Below, one piece after another: positions 24,238-32,150 of a stretch of DNA of 35,919 bases. Both the position numbers and the translations under genes were made by a program. The first letter of the stretch is position 1; each line of letters starts with the position of its first letter. The notes under the pieces are model-generated. The model was given only the letters and a program-made list of their open reading frames with translations. It did not search any database and was not told where the DNA came from. Source of the DNA: Thermoflexales bacterium (GTDB taxonomy: Bacteria; Chloroflexota; Anaerolineae; J036; Brachytrichaceae); contig JANWVF010000150.1 in assembly GCA_025056965.1 (NCBI GenBank), forward strand, positions 1 to 35,919, in the 5' to 3' direction.

Positions 24238-25932
24238 TCAGCGGATCGCCCGCCGCGCTGTGTTGCTTAGCACATCCACGGCAAACGTCAGGATCAGCAG
24301 CATGATCAGCGTCGCCGTCACGCCGCTGTAGTCGAAGCTGCTTAGTTGCTCGGTCAACAGACGCCCCAGGCCACCCGCACCGACGAAGCCGATGATCACC
24401 GTCTCGCGCATGCAATTCTCCCAGCGGTAGAAGATGTAGGCCAGAGACTGCGGCAGCGTCATCGGCAATCCGCCATATAGAAAGGCCTGCGCCGACGGTA
24501 CGCCGGCGTGTTGCAGGGCGCGCACCGGCCGCTTGTCCGCGTTCTCGACCGCCTCGGCGATCAACCGTCCCAGGATGCCCAGGTTATGCACGCCGATCGC
24601 CAGCGCGCCCGGCAGCGGGCCGGGGAAGATGATGAACAGGATCAACAGCGCCCACACGGGCGCCGGGATGGCGCGGCAGAAGAGCAAAAAGGCGCGCGCG
24701 ATGCCGTAGGTGAACATGGCTCGGCGCGTGTGTCGCGCCGGACGCGCCGCCGGATACGCCAACAGAATGCCGAATAGGCCGGCCAGCGCGATCGCGAAGA
24801 CCGACATGGCCAAGGTCTGCGCCGCAAGGTTGAGCAGCGTGAGCGCGTTCGCCGGTGATAGGTCGGGCGGGAACATCTGGCGCAGCATGTCGCCGAGGAG
24901 CATCGTCGTGTGCGGCGCGAACAACCTGCTCGGGTCCGGCTGCACATACCAAAACGCCAGCGGCGTGAGCACCAGGGCGGCGGCCAGCAAGCCGAGCAAC
25001 GTGCGTGAGCCGGACGTCGCACGCGCGCGCGCAGCCGCCTCCGACGCACAATCCGCGCCCGCGTTGAGTTCGAGTCGCGTAGGCGCGCCCAGCGCTTGCC
25101 GGATGCGCGCGCTGAGCCAGTCGGTCAGGCCGCTCAGCACCAACAGCGCCGCCATCAGCGTCCACATCTCTTGATAGCGCAGCGATTGCAGGCTCAGCAA
25201 GATTTGGTAGCCCAGGCCGCCTGCGCCGATCACGCCCAGCACCGTGGCCGAGCGGATGGCACATTCCAGGCGATAGAACGAATACGAGATCAGGTTGGGC
25301 AAGGCGCGCGGCAGTAAGCCGTAGAGCATGGCCCGCGCGGGCGGCACGCCGCTGTTGAGCAGCGCACGCAGCGCATCGCGCGGCGTCTCGTCCAGGATCT
25401 CCGAGAACACCTTAGCGGTGATCGCACCGAACGGGATGCCCAGCGCCAGGATTGCCACGAGTGGATCGAGGCCGAGGATGCGCACCAGGAACAAGCCCCA
25501 GATCGCCTCGTGGATCGCCCGCGGCACGACCAGGGCGCCGCGGGCGATCAGCCAAGGTGAACTGAGGAGCCGCGCCTTGGGCCGGCGCGCCTGCCACCAC
25601 ACCTCGGACGAAAGCAGGCCGCCGAGAGAGCCGATGACCAAGCTAAGCGCCAGCCCGCCGATGGCGTAAGCGAAGGTCACCAACGTCGCTTCGAGCGTGA
25701 GGAGCAGGAAGTCCGTGCTGAGTTCGGGACGCAGGGCCGCCGCGAAGAACTGCTGCACCAGCGCCCATCCGCCGGCGTTAACCAAGTCGCCGCGGAATAG
25801 GCCCACCTGAACCGCCGACCAGACGAAGGCGAGCAACGCGGCGAACGCGACCAGCCGTGCGCCGTTCAGCACGCTGCGCCAGGGCAGCGTCGCCTGCAGC
25901 GTGACGAGCGGAGTGCCGAGCGAAGAACTCAT
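24238..25932 (-). CDS. phnE: PhnE-family ABC permease, two permease domains fused; putative selenium oxyanion importer
   Basis: The 564-residue protein contains two PhnE-type permease halves. Each has a binding-protein-dependent permease loop: DETPRDALRALLNSGVPPARA with GVIGAGGLGYQI (near 170-245) and NADKRPVRALQHAGVPSAQA with GFVGAGGLGRLL (near 450-520). A single chain can therefore form the whole channel. The family imports phosphonates, phosphite or related oxyanions. The start at ATG 25932 overlaps the ATPase stop by 4 bases. The long frame to 26034 is not used because it lies inside that gene. Gene order D-C-E and the neighbouring selD suggest selenite or selenate as substrate (inference). 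Confidence 0.87.
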   Translation of the reverse strand: MSSSLGTPLVTLQATLPWRSVLNGARLVAFAALLAFVWSAVQVGLFRGDLVNAGGWALVQQFFAAALRPELSTDFLLLTLEATLVTFAYAIGGLALSLVIGSLGGLLSSEVWWQARRPKARLLSSPWLIARGALVVPRAIHEAIWGLFLVRILGLDPLVAILALGIPFGAITAKVFSEILDETPRDALRALLNSGVPPARAMLYGLLPRALPNLISYSFYRLECAIRSATVLGVIGAGGLGYQILLSLQSLRYQEMWTLMAALLVLSGLTDWLSARIRQALGAPTRLELNAGADCASEAAARARATSGSRTLLGLLAAALVLTPLAFWYVQPDPSRLFAPHTTMLLGDMLRQMFPPDLSPANALTLLNLAAQTLAMSVFAIALAGLFGILLAYPAARPARHTRRAMFTYGIARAFLLFCRAIPAPVWALLILFIIFPGPLPGALAIGVHNLGILGRLIAEAVENADKRPVRALQHAGVPSAQAFLYGGLPMTLPQSLAYIFYRWENCMRETVIIGFVGAGGLGRLLTEQLSSFDYSGVTATLIMLLILTFAVDVLSNTARRAIR

Positions 25933-26681
25933 GCGCGAATGCGATACAGCGCTTCCATCATCGCCGGCGTAACCTGATCGGTCGGCAGGTCGAACTGCAC
26001 CCGCCCCTCGCGCAGGCCGACGATGCGATCGCAATGGCTGTAAGCGTATTCGAGCGCATGCAAGCTCACGACCAGCGTCTTATCGAAGCGATCGCACAGC
26101 GCTCGTAGCAGCGTCATGATCTCGCGGCTGCGCTCCGGGTCAACGCTGGAGATCGGCTCATCGGCCAGGATGGCCACCGGATTCTGCACCAGCACGCGGG
26201 CGATAGCTACGCGCTGCTGCTGACCACCGGAGAGATTGGCCGTGCGCTCGTAGAGTTTGTCGGCGATCCCCACGTTCTCCAACGCGCGAACCGCCGCTTC
26301 GCGTTCCAGAGGAACGACCAGCGACAGGACCGCTTTGGCCAGCGACCAGCGCCCAAGGTGACCGGCATTGACGTTGTGGATGACGCTCAAGTTGGGCACC
26401 AGGTTGAACTGCTGGTAGATCGTGCCGATCTGTCGTTGCACGTGCCGCAGCGCGCGCGCCGAAAGACGTGCCGGATTCTGGCCCAGCAGGCGCACTTCAC
26501 CGCTTGTCGGCGCAATCGAGCCGTTGAGCACGCCGAGCAAGGTGCTTTTGCCGGCGCCGCTCGGCCCGATCAGCGCGACTCGCTCGCCGGCCTCGATCCG
26601 CAGCGAGACATCCTGCAGCGCCGTCAGTGCGCCGTAACGCACGGTGACGCGCCTCAGCTCGAAGATGGGAAGCGGTTGCAC
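25929..26681 (-). CDS. phnC: PhnC-family ABC transporter ATP-binding protein
   Basis: The 250-residue protein is a single ABC ATPase: Walker A GPSGAGKST (about 37-45), a Q-loop in GTIYQQFNLV, signature LSGGQQQRVAIA, Walker B ILADEPISSVDP and switch VVSLHALEY. The sequence between Q-loop and signature (NVNAGHLGRWSL) is typical of PhnC. It energises the fused permease encoded next. The start is GTG 26681, 21 bases after the stop of the binding-protein gene, with a purine-rich GGAAGAG upstream; the stop overlaps the permease start by 4 bases. Substrate assignment depends on the binding protein and on the selD neighbour. Confidence 0.9.
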   Translation of the reverse strand: MQPLPIFELRRVTVRYGALTALQDVSLRIEAGERVALIGPSGAGKSTLLGVLNGSIAPTSGEVRLLGQNPARLSARALRHVQRQIGTIYQQFNLVPNLSVIHNVNAGHLGRWSLAKAVLSLVVPLEREAAVRALENVGIADKLYERTANLSGGQQQRVAIARVLVQNPVAILADEPISSVDPERSREIMTLLRALCDRFDKTLVVSLHALEYAYSHCDRIVGLREGRVQFDLPTDQVTPAMMEALYRIRA

Positions 26682-26702
26682 GGCGCTCTTCCAGCGTTCC
26701 GG

Positions 26703-27617
26703 TTACTTGATCTTGCCGATCTGGCGCGCGATGGTTTCGATGTTGGCGTAGTTCTCGTTCTTCGTCTCGATGAACTTTTGCGCGCCGAAGAGATCGAGGA
26801 TCTCCTTGTGCGCCGGGTTCGCCGCATCGAGGCTCAGGAAGGCCTTCTTGACCTGCTCGATGAAGCCCGCGCCGAATTTCTGCTCTACGTCCGGCCGCAC
26901 GATCCAGTGATAGTCGTAATAGGCCGGTGTGCGCCAAATGACGATGACCTTGCTGGTGTCCACCTCGCCGGCGGCGACGCGCGCCTTCCAGACCTGTTCG
27001 TTCAGCGCACCGGCCTCATATGCCCCGGCTTCCACGAGTTTGATCGTCTTGTCGTGCGAGCCGGAGAAGCCCGGCTCACCTTTTAGGTCGGACAGCGCCA
27101 CGCCGGCTTGGCTCATGAAGAACTGGGGCATGAGTCGGCCGGAGGTGGATGACTCGCTGCCGAAGGTAAACGTGCGGCCCTTCAGAGCGGTCAACCCGCT
27201 GATGTCCTCGAACGGCTGAATGCCGGAGGCGGTGTTGGCGATGAACACGCTGTGGAAGTTCTCGTCAATGTCGCGCTGGATGATGGCCTGCGCGCCCTCC
27301 ACTTGCAGGCGGGCCTGCACGCCGGTGAGGCCGCCGAACCAGGCCATGTCCACATCGCCGGTGCGGAAGGCATTCACGACGGCCCCGTAGTCGGTCACCG
27401 GCTTGTAGATCACCTCTACACCCAGTTGCGCTTTCAGATAGTCGGAAAGCTTGCCGTAGAGCCGATTGAGGCGCTCCGGGTCTTGGTCGGGGATTGCGGA
27501 GATGACGAACGCCGAGGCGGATGCTTGAGGTCGGGCGGCCGGTGGCGCAGTGCACGCGGCGAGCACGACCGACGCGAACAGGGCGAGTGCCCAATAGGTT
27601 TTTGAGGATCGAAACAT
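26703..27617 (-). CDS. PhnD-like lipoprotein, putative selenate/selenite-binding protein of ABC transporter
   Basis: The 304-residue protein starts with a lipoprotein signal (LFASVVLAACTAP; Cys about 22) and is a periplasmic-type binding protein of the PhnD family. Landmarks are ISAIPDQDPERLNRLY, PVTDYGAVVNAFRTGDVDMA, WFGGLTGVQARLQ, FGSESSTSGRLMPQFF, FSGSHDKTI and AYYDYHWIVRPDV. From memory, this pattern matches a PhnD subgroup annotated as putative selenate-binding and often placed next to selD, as here. The substrate could instead be phosphite or a phosphonate. ATG 27617 is chosen for its AAGGAG five bases upstream and for the signal peptide; the longer frame to 27971 is noncoding. First gene of a three-gene operon. 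Confidence 0.85.
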   Translation of the reverse strand: MFRSSKTYWALALFASVVLAACTAPPAARPQASASAFVISAIPDQDPERLNRLYGKLSDYLKAQLGVEVIYKPVTDYGAVVNAFRTGDVDMAWFGGLTGVQARLQVEGAQAIIQRDIDENFHSVFIANTASGIQPFEDISGLTALKGRTFTFGSESSTSGRLMPQFFMSQAGVALSDLKGEPGFSGSHDKTIKLVEAGAYEAGALNEQVWKARVAAGEVDTSKVIVIWRTPAYYDYHWIVRPDVEQKFGAGFIEQVKKAFLSLDAANPAHKEILDLFGAQKFIETKNENYANIETIARQIGKIK

Positions 27618-27909
27618 CGTTACTCCTTGATTTGCAAGCGATTTGAGAATGGCCAACACACAAGCGCAACATCCCCATGCTCGCGTGCGCCTCTCGCTTG
27701 CGCCGGAGTTACGATGGACTCGAATCTTCCGCGGCAGGGTTGAGGACGCCCGCGGCAGCGGGGTCGTGTAAATGGCGCAACACGCGCGCCGAGGAGAGAT
27801 CAGTTCAACGACCGTGCATCCAACGCATCCTCTCAACCTCCCTGCGAAAGCTCTCTTTTGCCTAACGCCTGGCCGGATGATAACGCATCGGCTCGGGTAA
27901 GATGGGGAT
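27618..27909. other. Divergent intergenic region between the transporter operon and selD
   Basis: This 292-base spacer is the longest gap in the window and must hold promoters for both operons. I see no convincing -35/-10 pair, no tRNA and no known riboswitch. It does hold a long-range imperfect inverted repeat: 27734-27749 against 27825-27845, with GCAGGG, TTGAG and GGA blocks pairing around small bulges. Small hairpins lie inside, such as CGTGT/ACACG at 27764-27783. It could be a structured leader for either side. Confidence 0.35.
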
Positions 27910-28962
27910 GTGACGACTGCCAGGAAGATCAAGCTGACGTCGCTCGCGTCGTGCGCGGGTTGAGCCGGCAAGCTGAGTCCTGAGACTCTGGCCGCCGTGT
28001 TGCGTCCGCTTCAGAATCGCTTTCGGCCCGAGGACTACCCCGACTTGTTGGTCGGCCTCGGCCGACCGGACGATGCTGCCGTGTATCGTCTGTCGGATCA
28101 GCACGCTATCGTTCAGACCGTGGACTTCTTCACGCCGGTCGTGGACGATCCCTACGCATACGGTGCAATCGCAGCGGCCAACGCAATGAGCGATATTTAC
28201 GCCATGGGCGGTGAAGTGCTCTTCGCGCTCAACATCGCGGCGCTGCCGGAAGATCTGCCTGCCGAGGTGGTGAGCGAGATTCTGCGCGGCGGCGCGGACA
28301 AGGTGGCCGAAGCCGGCGCCGTCATCGCCGGTGGCCATACCATCAAGGACAAAGAGCCTAAATACGGCCTGTGCGTCACCGGCATCATCAACCCGTCCGA
28401 GGTGATGGCCAAGGGCGGTGCGCGGCCGGGTGACCTCCTCGTGCTGACCAAGCCGCTCGGCGTCGGCGTCGTCACCACGGCCATCAAGCGCGACCTGGCC
28501 GATCCGGCGCACGTTGACGCGGCGATCGCCAGCATGTTGCGCCTGAACCGCAACGCGGCTCGTGCCGCGCGCGCCTCGGGCGCACGGGGAGGCACCGACA
28601 TCACCGGCTTCGGCTTGCTGGGGCACGCGCTGGAGATGGCCGACGCTGCCGGCGCATGCTTCCGCTTTTCGTGGGGTGCGCTCCCCTTCTTGCCCGGCGC
28701 GCTAGAACATGGCCAGGACTGGGTGTTCCCGGGTGGCGCGGCGACCAACGAAGCGACGTACCGCCACGCCGTGCAGTTCGATGCCGCGTTAGAAAGCTGG
28801 CAGCGCATGATGCTCTTTGATCCGGAAACCAGCGGCGGCTTACTCATCGCCATCGCCGCGTCGAAGGCCGATGCGCTCGTGCGCGAGCTACGCGCCGGCG
28901 GCGACGCGGCGTTCATCGTCGGCGAGGTGGTCGCGGGCAGCGGGATCATCGTGACGAGGTGA
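27910..28962 (+). CDS. selD: Selenide, water dikinase (SelD) with in-frame UGA read as selenocysteine
   Basis: SelD makes selenophosphate from selenide and ATP, the selenium donor for Sec-tRNA and selenouridine. From GTG 27910 the frame gives a 350-residue protein of normal length if TGA 27961-27963 (codon 18) is read as Sec. The N-terminus then reads KLTSLASCAG-Sec-AGKLSPETL, matching the family pattern in which a catalytic Cys/Sec is followed three residues later by an essential Lys (here Lys21). Later motifs are normal: TVDFFTPVVDDPY, AANAMSDIYAMGG, VIAGGHTIKD, GTDITGFGLLGHA and DPETSGGLL. Upstream the frame closes at TAA 27898, so GTG 27910 is the only usual start. A start at TTG 27997 would remove the catalytic site. 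Confidence 0.9.
27964..27993 (+). ncRNA. Candidate bacterial SECIS hairpin within selD mRNA
   Basis: Directly after the UGA, GAGTC (27975-27979) and GACTC (27984-27988) form a 5-base stem with a CTGA loop; GGC 27967-27969 and GCC 27991-27993 can extend it past an asymmetric internal loop. The loop begins 17 bases after the UGA, within the range usual for bacterial SECIS elements. The G is third in the loop, not in the first two positions as I recall for the common consensus, so the exact fold is uncertain. Confidence 0.4.
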
Positions 28963-28968
28963 TGAGCG

Positions 28969-29274
28969 ATGGGGGAGAGCATAACGGTCAAATGCGCGTG
29001 GCGTTTGCCGGATCAGGTGCGCATCCATGCTACCTTCGACGCCGAGGTGATCGAGTATGACGAGCAGCAGGATCGCTGGTTGGTGCGGCTGACCGGCGTG
29101 CGATCTACCGACGCTCCGGATCAAGCGCGCGCCCTCGTCGAGTCGCAAGCCGGCAGATGGGCATACGTGCCCAGCGAGGCGCGCCGATTCGGCCTGACGC
29201 TGCCGCTCAAGTTCGAGACGTTGACCGGCCAGATACGCTTCTTTTATGCGAACGATCCGCGTGAAGGGAGGTGA
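28969..29274 (+). CDS. Unknown 101-residue protein in the selD operon
   Basis: I do not recognise this protein. It starts at ATG 28969, six bases after the selD stop, and ends six bases before the next gene, so it is almost certainly in the same operon. It has no signal peptide and no membrane segment. The pattern of alternating hydrophobic residues (VRIHATFDAEVIEY, RWLVRLTGV, GQIRFFY) suggests a small beta-rich fold. A single Cys occurs at residue 9 (VKCAW). Base composition and codon use look like the neighbours. A role in selenium handling or in proline catabolism is equally possible. Confidence 0.75.
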   Translation: MGESITVKCAWRLPDQVRIHATFDAEVIEYDEQQDRWLVRLTGVRSTDAPDQARALVESQAGRWAYVPSEARRFGLTLPLKFETLTGQIRFFYANDPREGR

Positions 29275-29280
29275 AGACGA

Positions 29281-30918
29281 ATGCCCACGACAAAAGTGAA
29301 GCCCAAGCGCGCCCCGGCGCGCAAAAGCAAGCCCGTCGCCAAGGCGGCGTTTCAGATCACCTATGCTAACTTGAGCAGCGCGCTGAGCGACCCGGAGATG
29401 CTGGCGCGATTCGACAAGGCCTTCGCCAAAGTGCGCGCCCACATCGGCGACCATGCCCGCACCTACCCAATGCTCATCGGCGGCGTCGAACGCTTTGCCG
29501 CAGTCCAGTTCGCCAAAACTACGCCGATTGACACCGGCCTGACCCTTGGCTACTTCCAAAAGGGCGACGCGCAAGACGCGCGAGATGCGGTCGCCGCCGC
29601 CAAGGCAGCCTTCCCGGCCTGGAGCGCGACGCCCTGGAAGCGCCGCGTAGCGCTGATGCGCAAAGTCGCTTCGCTCATCAACCGTCGCCTGTTCGACATC
29701 GCTGCATGGGTCAGCATCGAAGTAGGCAAGAGCCGCGCCGAGGCCCTCGGCGACGTGAAGGAAGCGGCCGACTTGATCGAGTACTACTGCGACCAAATGG
29801 AGGCCAACGCCGGTTTCGAGAAACCGCTGTTGCCGGAGGGCGGCGTAGGCACGTCGCGCAGCGTCCTCAAGCCATATGGCGTGTGGGCAGTGGTGTCACC
29901 GTTCAACTTCCCGATGGCGCTCACCGGCGGCCCGGCCGGCGCGGCGCTCATCGCCGGCAACACCGTAGTGATCAAACCGGCCAGCGACACGCCGATGACG
30001 AGCTGGCTGCTCACCGAATGCCTGCGCGATGCCGGCCTGCCAGCCGGTGTCTTTAATTACGTCACCGGGCCAGGCAGCACGGTGGGCGAAGAACTGGTGG
30101 CTAACCCCGACGTCGCCGGCATGACCTTCACCGGCTCGTTCGAGGTCGGCTTCAGCCTGATCCAGCGCTTCAACCAGCATATGCCTCGCCCGCTGATCGC
30201 CGAGATGGGCGGCAAGAACGCAGTGATCGTCAGCGACCGCGCCGATTTGGAGAAGGCGGCTGAGGGCGTGGTGCGCGCCGCGTTCGGCCTAAGCGGCCAA
30301 AAGTGCAGCGCGACCAGCCGCGTGTACGTGCATCGCGCCGTAAAGGACCAATTCGTAGATTTGCTCAAGCGCAAGACCGAGGCGCTGAAAGTAGGCGATC
30401 CGACGCAGGCCGGCGTGTTCACCGGTCCAGTATGTAACCGCAACGGCTACCAGACCTTTCAACGCGCCGTGGAACAAGCGCGGCGCGACGGCGGCATCTT
30501 CGTCACCGGCGGCCGCGTGCTGACCGAGGGCGAACTGGCTAAGGGTTTCTTCTGCGCGCTCACCATCGTGGACGGCCTGCCGCTCGATCATCCGCTGTTC
30601 TGCGAGGAGCTGTTCACGCCGTTCCTGCTAGTGGCGGCCGTGGATTCGCTGGAACAGGCTATGGCCGAGGCGAACAAGGTGCAGTATGGCCTGACAGCAG
30701 GATTCTTCAGCAAGGATCGCCGAGAGGTCAGATACTTCCTCGACCACATTCAAGCCGGCACGGTATACGTCAATCGCGAGCGCGGCGCAACCACCGGCGC
30801 CTGGCCGGGCAACCAGAGCTTCGGCGGATGGAAGGCCAGCAGCAACACCGGGCGCGGCGCCGGCGGACCGTATTACCTGCAACAGTACATGCGCGAGCAG
30901 AGCCAGACGGTGTTCTAG
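29281..30918 (+). CDS. pruA: Delta-1-pyrroline-5-carboxylate dehydrogenase
   Basis: The enzyme oxidises glutamate semialdehyde (from proline or arginine) to glutamate with NAD+. The 545-residue protein has the P5CDH form of the aldehyde dehydrogenase fold: YPMLIGGVE, AFPAWSATPWKRRVALM, VKEAADLIEYYCDQM, VSPFNFPMAL, FTGSFEVG, the catalytic Glu in IAEMGGKNAV, the catalytic Cys in SGQKCSATSRVYVH and a C-terminal FGGWKASSNTGRGAGGPYYL. The first 25 residues are Lys/Arg/Ala-rich and extra to the fold. A strong Shine-Dalgarno GGGAGGTGA overlaps the stop of the 101-residue gene, supporting ATG 29281 and operon membership. No proline dehydrogenase gene is adjacent. Confidence 0.93.
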   Translation: MPTTKVKPKRAPARKSKPVAKAAFQITYANLSSALSDPEMLARFDKAFAKVRAHIGDHARTYPMLIGGVERFAAVQFAKTTPIDTGLTLGYFQKGDAQDARDAVAAAKAAFPAWSATPWKRRVALMRKVASLINRRLFDIAAWVSIEVGKSRAEALGDVKEAADLIEYYCDQMEANAGFEKPLLPEGGVGTSRSVLKPYGVWAVVSPFNFPMALTGGPAGAALIAGNTVVIKPASDTPMTSWLLTECLRDAGLPAGVFNYVTGPGSTVGEELVANPDVAGMTFTGSFEVGFSLIQRFNQHMPRPLIAEMGGKNAVIVSDRADLEKAAEGVVRAAFGLSGQKCSATSRVYVHRAVKDQFVDLLKRKTEALKVGDPTQAGVFTGPVCNRNGYQTFQRAVEQARRDGGIFVTGGRVLTEGELAKGFFCALTIVDGLPLDHPLFCEELFTPFLLVAAVDSLEQAMAEANKVQYGLTAGFFSKDRREVRYFLDHIQAGTVYVNRERGATTGAWPGNQSFGGWKASSNTGRGAGGPYYLQQYMREQSQTVF

Positions 30919-30932
30919 GTCCGGTGCGCCGA

Positions 30933-31217
30933 TCAACCGACCTCGAGCCGTATGGTCACTTCGTCACCTTCGACGAGCTGCTCCGTCTTTCGCACAACCG
31001 CTTTGATCGGCACTAGGAAGCGGCCGTCTTTGGGGAACAGCGACGTAGTGAATTCAGTCTGGCCAATCCATACGCGCGCGGGGATCACGCCCCAGCCGTA
31101 AGTGACCATGCGCTGAATGGACTTCAAGGCCTGGCTTTCCTGCTCTGGCACCGCCACGAAGTAGTGTGGTGCCGGCCCGCGCCAGCGGAAGATTACGCCA
31201 TTGAACTCCAGATTCAT
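30933..31217 (-). CDS. DUF1905 domain protein
   Basis: The 94-residue protein matches the small beta-barrel DUF1905 family: EFNGVIFRWRGPAPHYFVAVPE at the start, GWGVIPARVWIGQTEFTTSLFPKDGRFLVPIKAVVRK in the middle and EGDEVTIRLEV at the end. Members stand alone or are fused to YdeI-like domains; their function is not known. ATG 31217 is chosen because GAGG lies upstream and the domain begins at once; the longer frame to 31274 would overlap the divergent gene. It is convergent with pruA and divergent from pgeF. Confidence 0.85.
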   Translation of the reverse strand: MNLEFNGVIFRWRGPAPHYFVAVPEQESQALKSIQRMVTYGWGVIPARVWIGQTEFTTSLFPKDGRFLVPIKAVVRKTEQLVEGDEVTIRLEVG

Positions 31218-31272
31218 ATTTGCCTCGCCGAGCATGGATGAATGCTTGACCATGATACAGTAGCTGCCAACC

Positions 31273-32121
31273 ATGCATCGGTTGACGCATCACGCCCTGG
31301 TCTACTACCAGTTCGACGCGCTGCGCGCCGCAGACGTCAATCACGGCATCTTCACCCGCCTCGGCGGCGTGAGCGAAGGGCCATGGGCCTCACTGAACAT
31401 GAGCTGCACTACCGGCGACGCCACCGAGCCGGTGCGCGAGAACCGCCGCCGTGCGCTGGACGCGCTCGGACTGGCGCCGGAACAGTCGCTCACCTCGTGG
31501 ATGGTACACGGCAACCACGTGCGCGTGGTCTCGTGCGACGACCTGCGCCTGCCCGGCGCGAACGACGTGCGCGCCGACGCCATGGTGACGCGCGATCGCG
31601 GCCTAGCGCTTACGCTGCGCTTCGCCGATTGCATACCGGCGTTATTCTGCGATCCGGTCAAGGGTGCGATCGGCATCGCCCACGTCGGTTGGCGCGGCAT
31701 CGTCAACGGCGTGTTGACCGAGACCGTGCGCGCGATGGCATGCGCGTTTGGCTCTCGCCCTCGTGACATCCTTGCCGGCATCGGCCCGTCCATCGGGCCG
31801 GCCAGGTTCGAGGTGGATGAAGAGGTCGCCGCGCAGATTCAGGCGGCGGTGCCCGAGCCGGTCGTGCTCAGGACGGCGTGCGAGGAGGTGAGCCAGGAGG
31901 GGATGGCTTCCTCTGCCTCGTCACCCGATCGGCTCATCAACGGCGCGCAGAAGCCGCACGTAGACTTGTGGGCGGCGGCGCGCGCGCAGCTCGAGGCCGC
32001 CGGCGTGCGGCATGTCGAGGTGGCGGCAATCTGCACGGCCAGCAACACGCACGAGTGGTTTAGTCACCGCGCCGAACGCGGCAAGACCGGACGCTTCGGC
32101 GTCATCATCGCGTTGGAGTGA
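31273..32121 (+). CDS. pgeF: PgeF/YfiH (LACC1-like) multicopper-type purine nucleoside phosphorylase
   Basis: The 282-residue protein belongs to the YfiH/DUF152 family, also called polyphenol oxidase. Members act on purine nucleosides and have been linked to peptidoglycan quality control in E. coli. The metal site is intact: His in WMVHGNHVRVV, Cys in FADCIPALF and His in IAHVGWRGIVNG. Other family features are GIFTRLGGVS, NMSCTTGD with ENRRR, and a C-terminal ICTASNTHEWFSHRA. A short loop at about 205-220 (VSQEGMASSASSPDR) is extra. It starts at ATG 31273, 55 bases from the divergent DUF1905 start. Confidence 0.9.
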   Translation: MHRLTHHALVYYQFDALRAADVNHGIFTRLGGVSEGPWASLNMSCTTGDATEPVRENRRRALDALGLAPEQSLTSWMVHGNHVRVVSCDDLRLPGANDVRADAMVTRDRGLALTLRFADCIPALFCDPVKGAIGIAHVGWRGIVNGVLTETVRAMACAFGSRPRDILAGIGPSIGPARFEVDEEVAAQIQAAVPEPVVLRTACEEVSQEGMASSASSPDRLINGAQKPHVDLWAAARAQLEAAGVRHVEVAAICTASNTHEWFSHRAERGKTGRFGVIIALE

Positions 32122-32150
32122 CGGCTCGGCCCACCGGCCCTTCACGCCGC

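Noticed and set aside
27705-27732. tRNA-like T-loop TTCGAGT on the minus strand near selD (considered as selC)
   Set aside because: The flanking bases do not form a T-stem, and no acceptor stem or UCA anticodon arm can be built around it.
27618-27971. N-terminal extension of the PhnD-like protein
   Set aside because: A clear RBS and lipoprotein signal support ATG 27617; the extension is Cys/Arg-rich without a fold.
27862-28626. A 254-codon open frame on the minus strand
   Set aside because: It is a shadow of selD with no domain and would run through the selD start region.
27997-28962. selD starting at TTG 27997 as a 321-residue protein
   Set aside because: This start lacks the catalytic Cys/Sec and Lys; the homologous N-terminus lies in frame upstream across a TGA.
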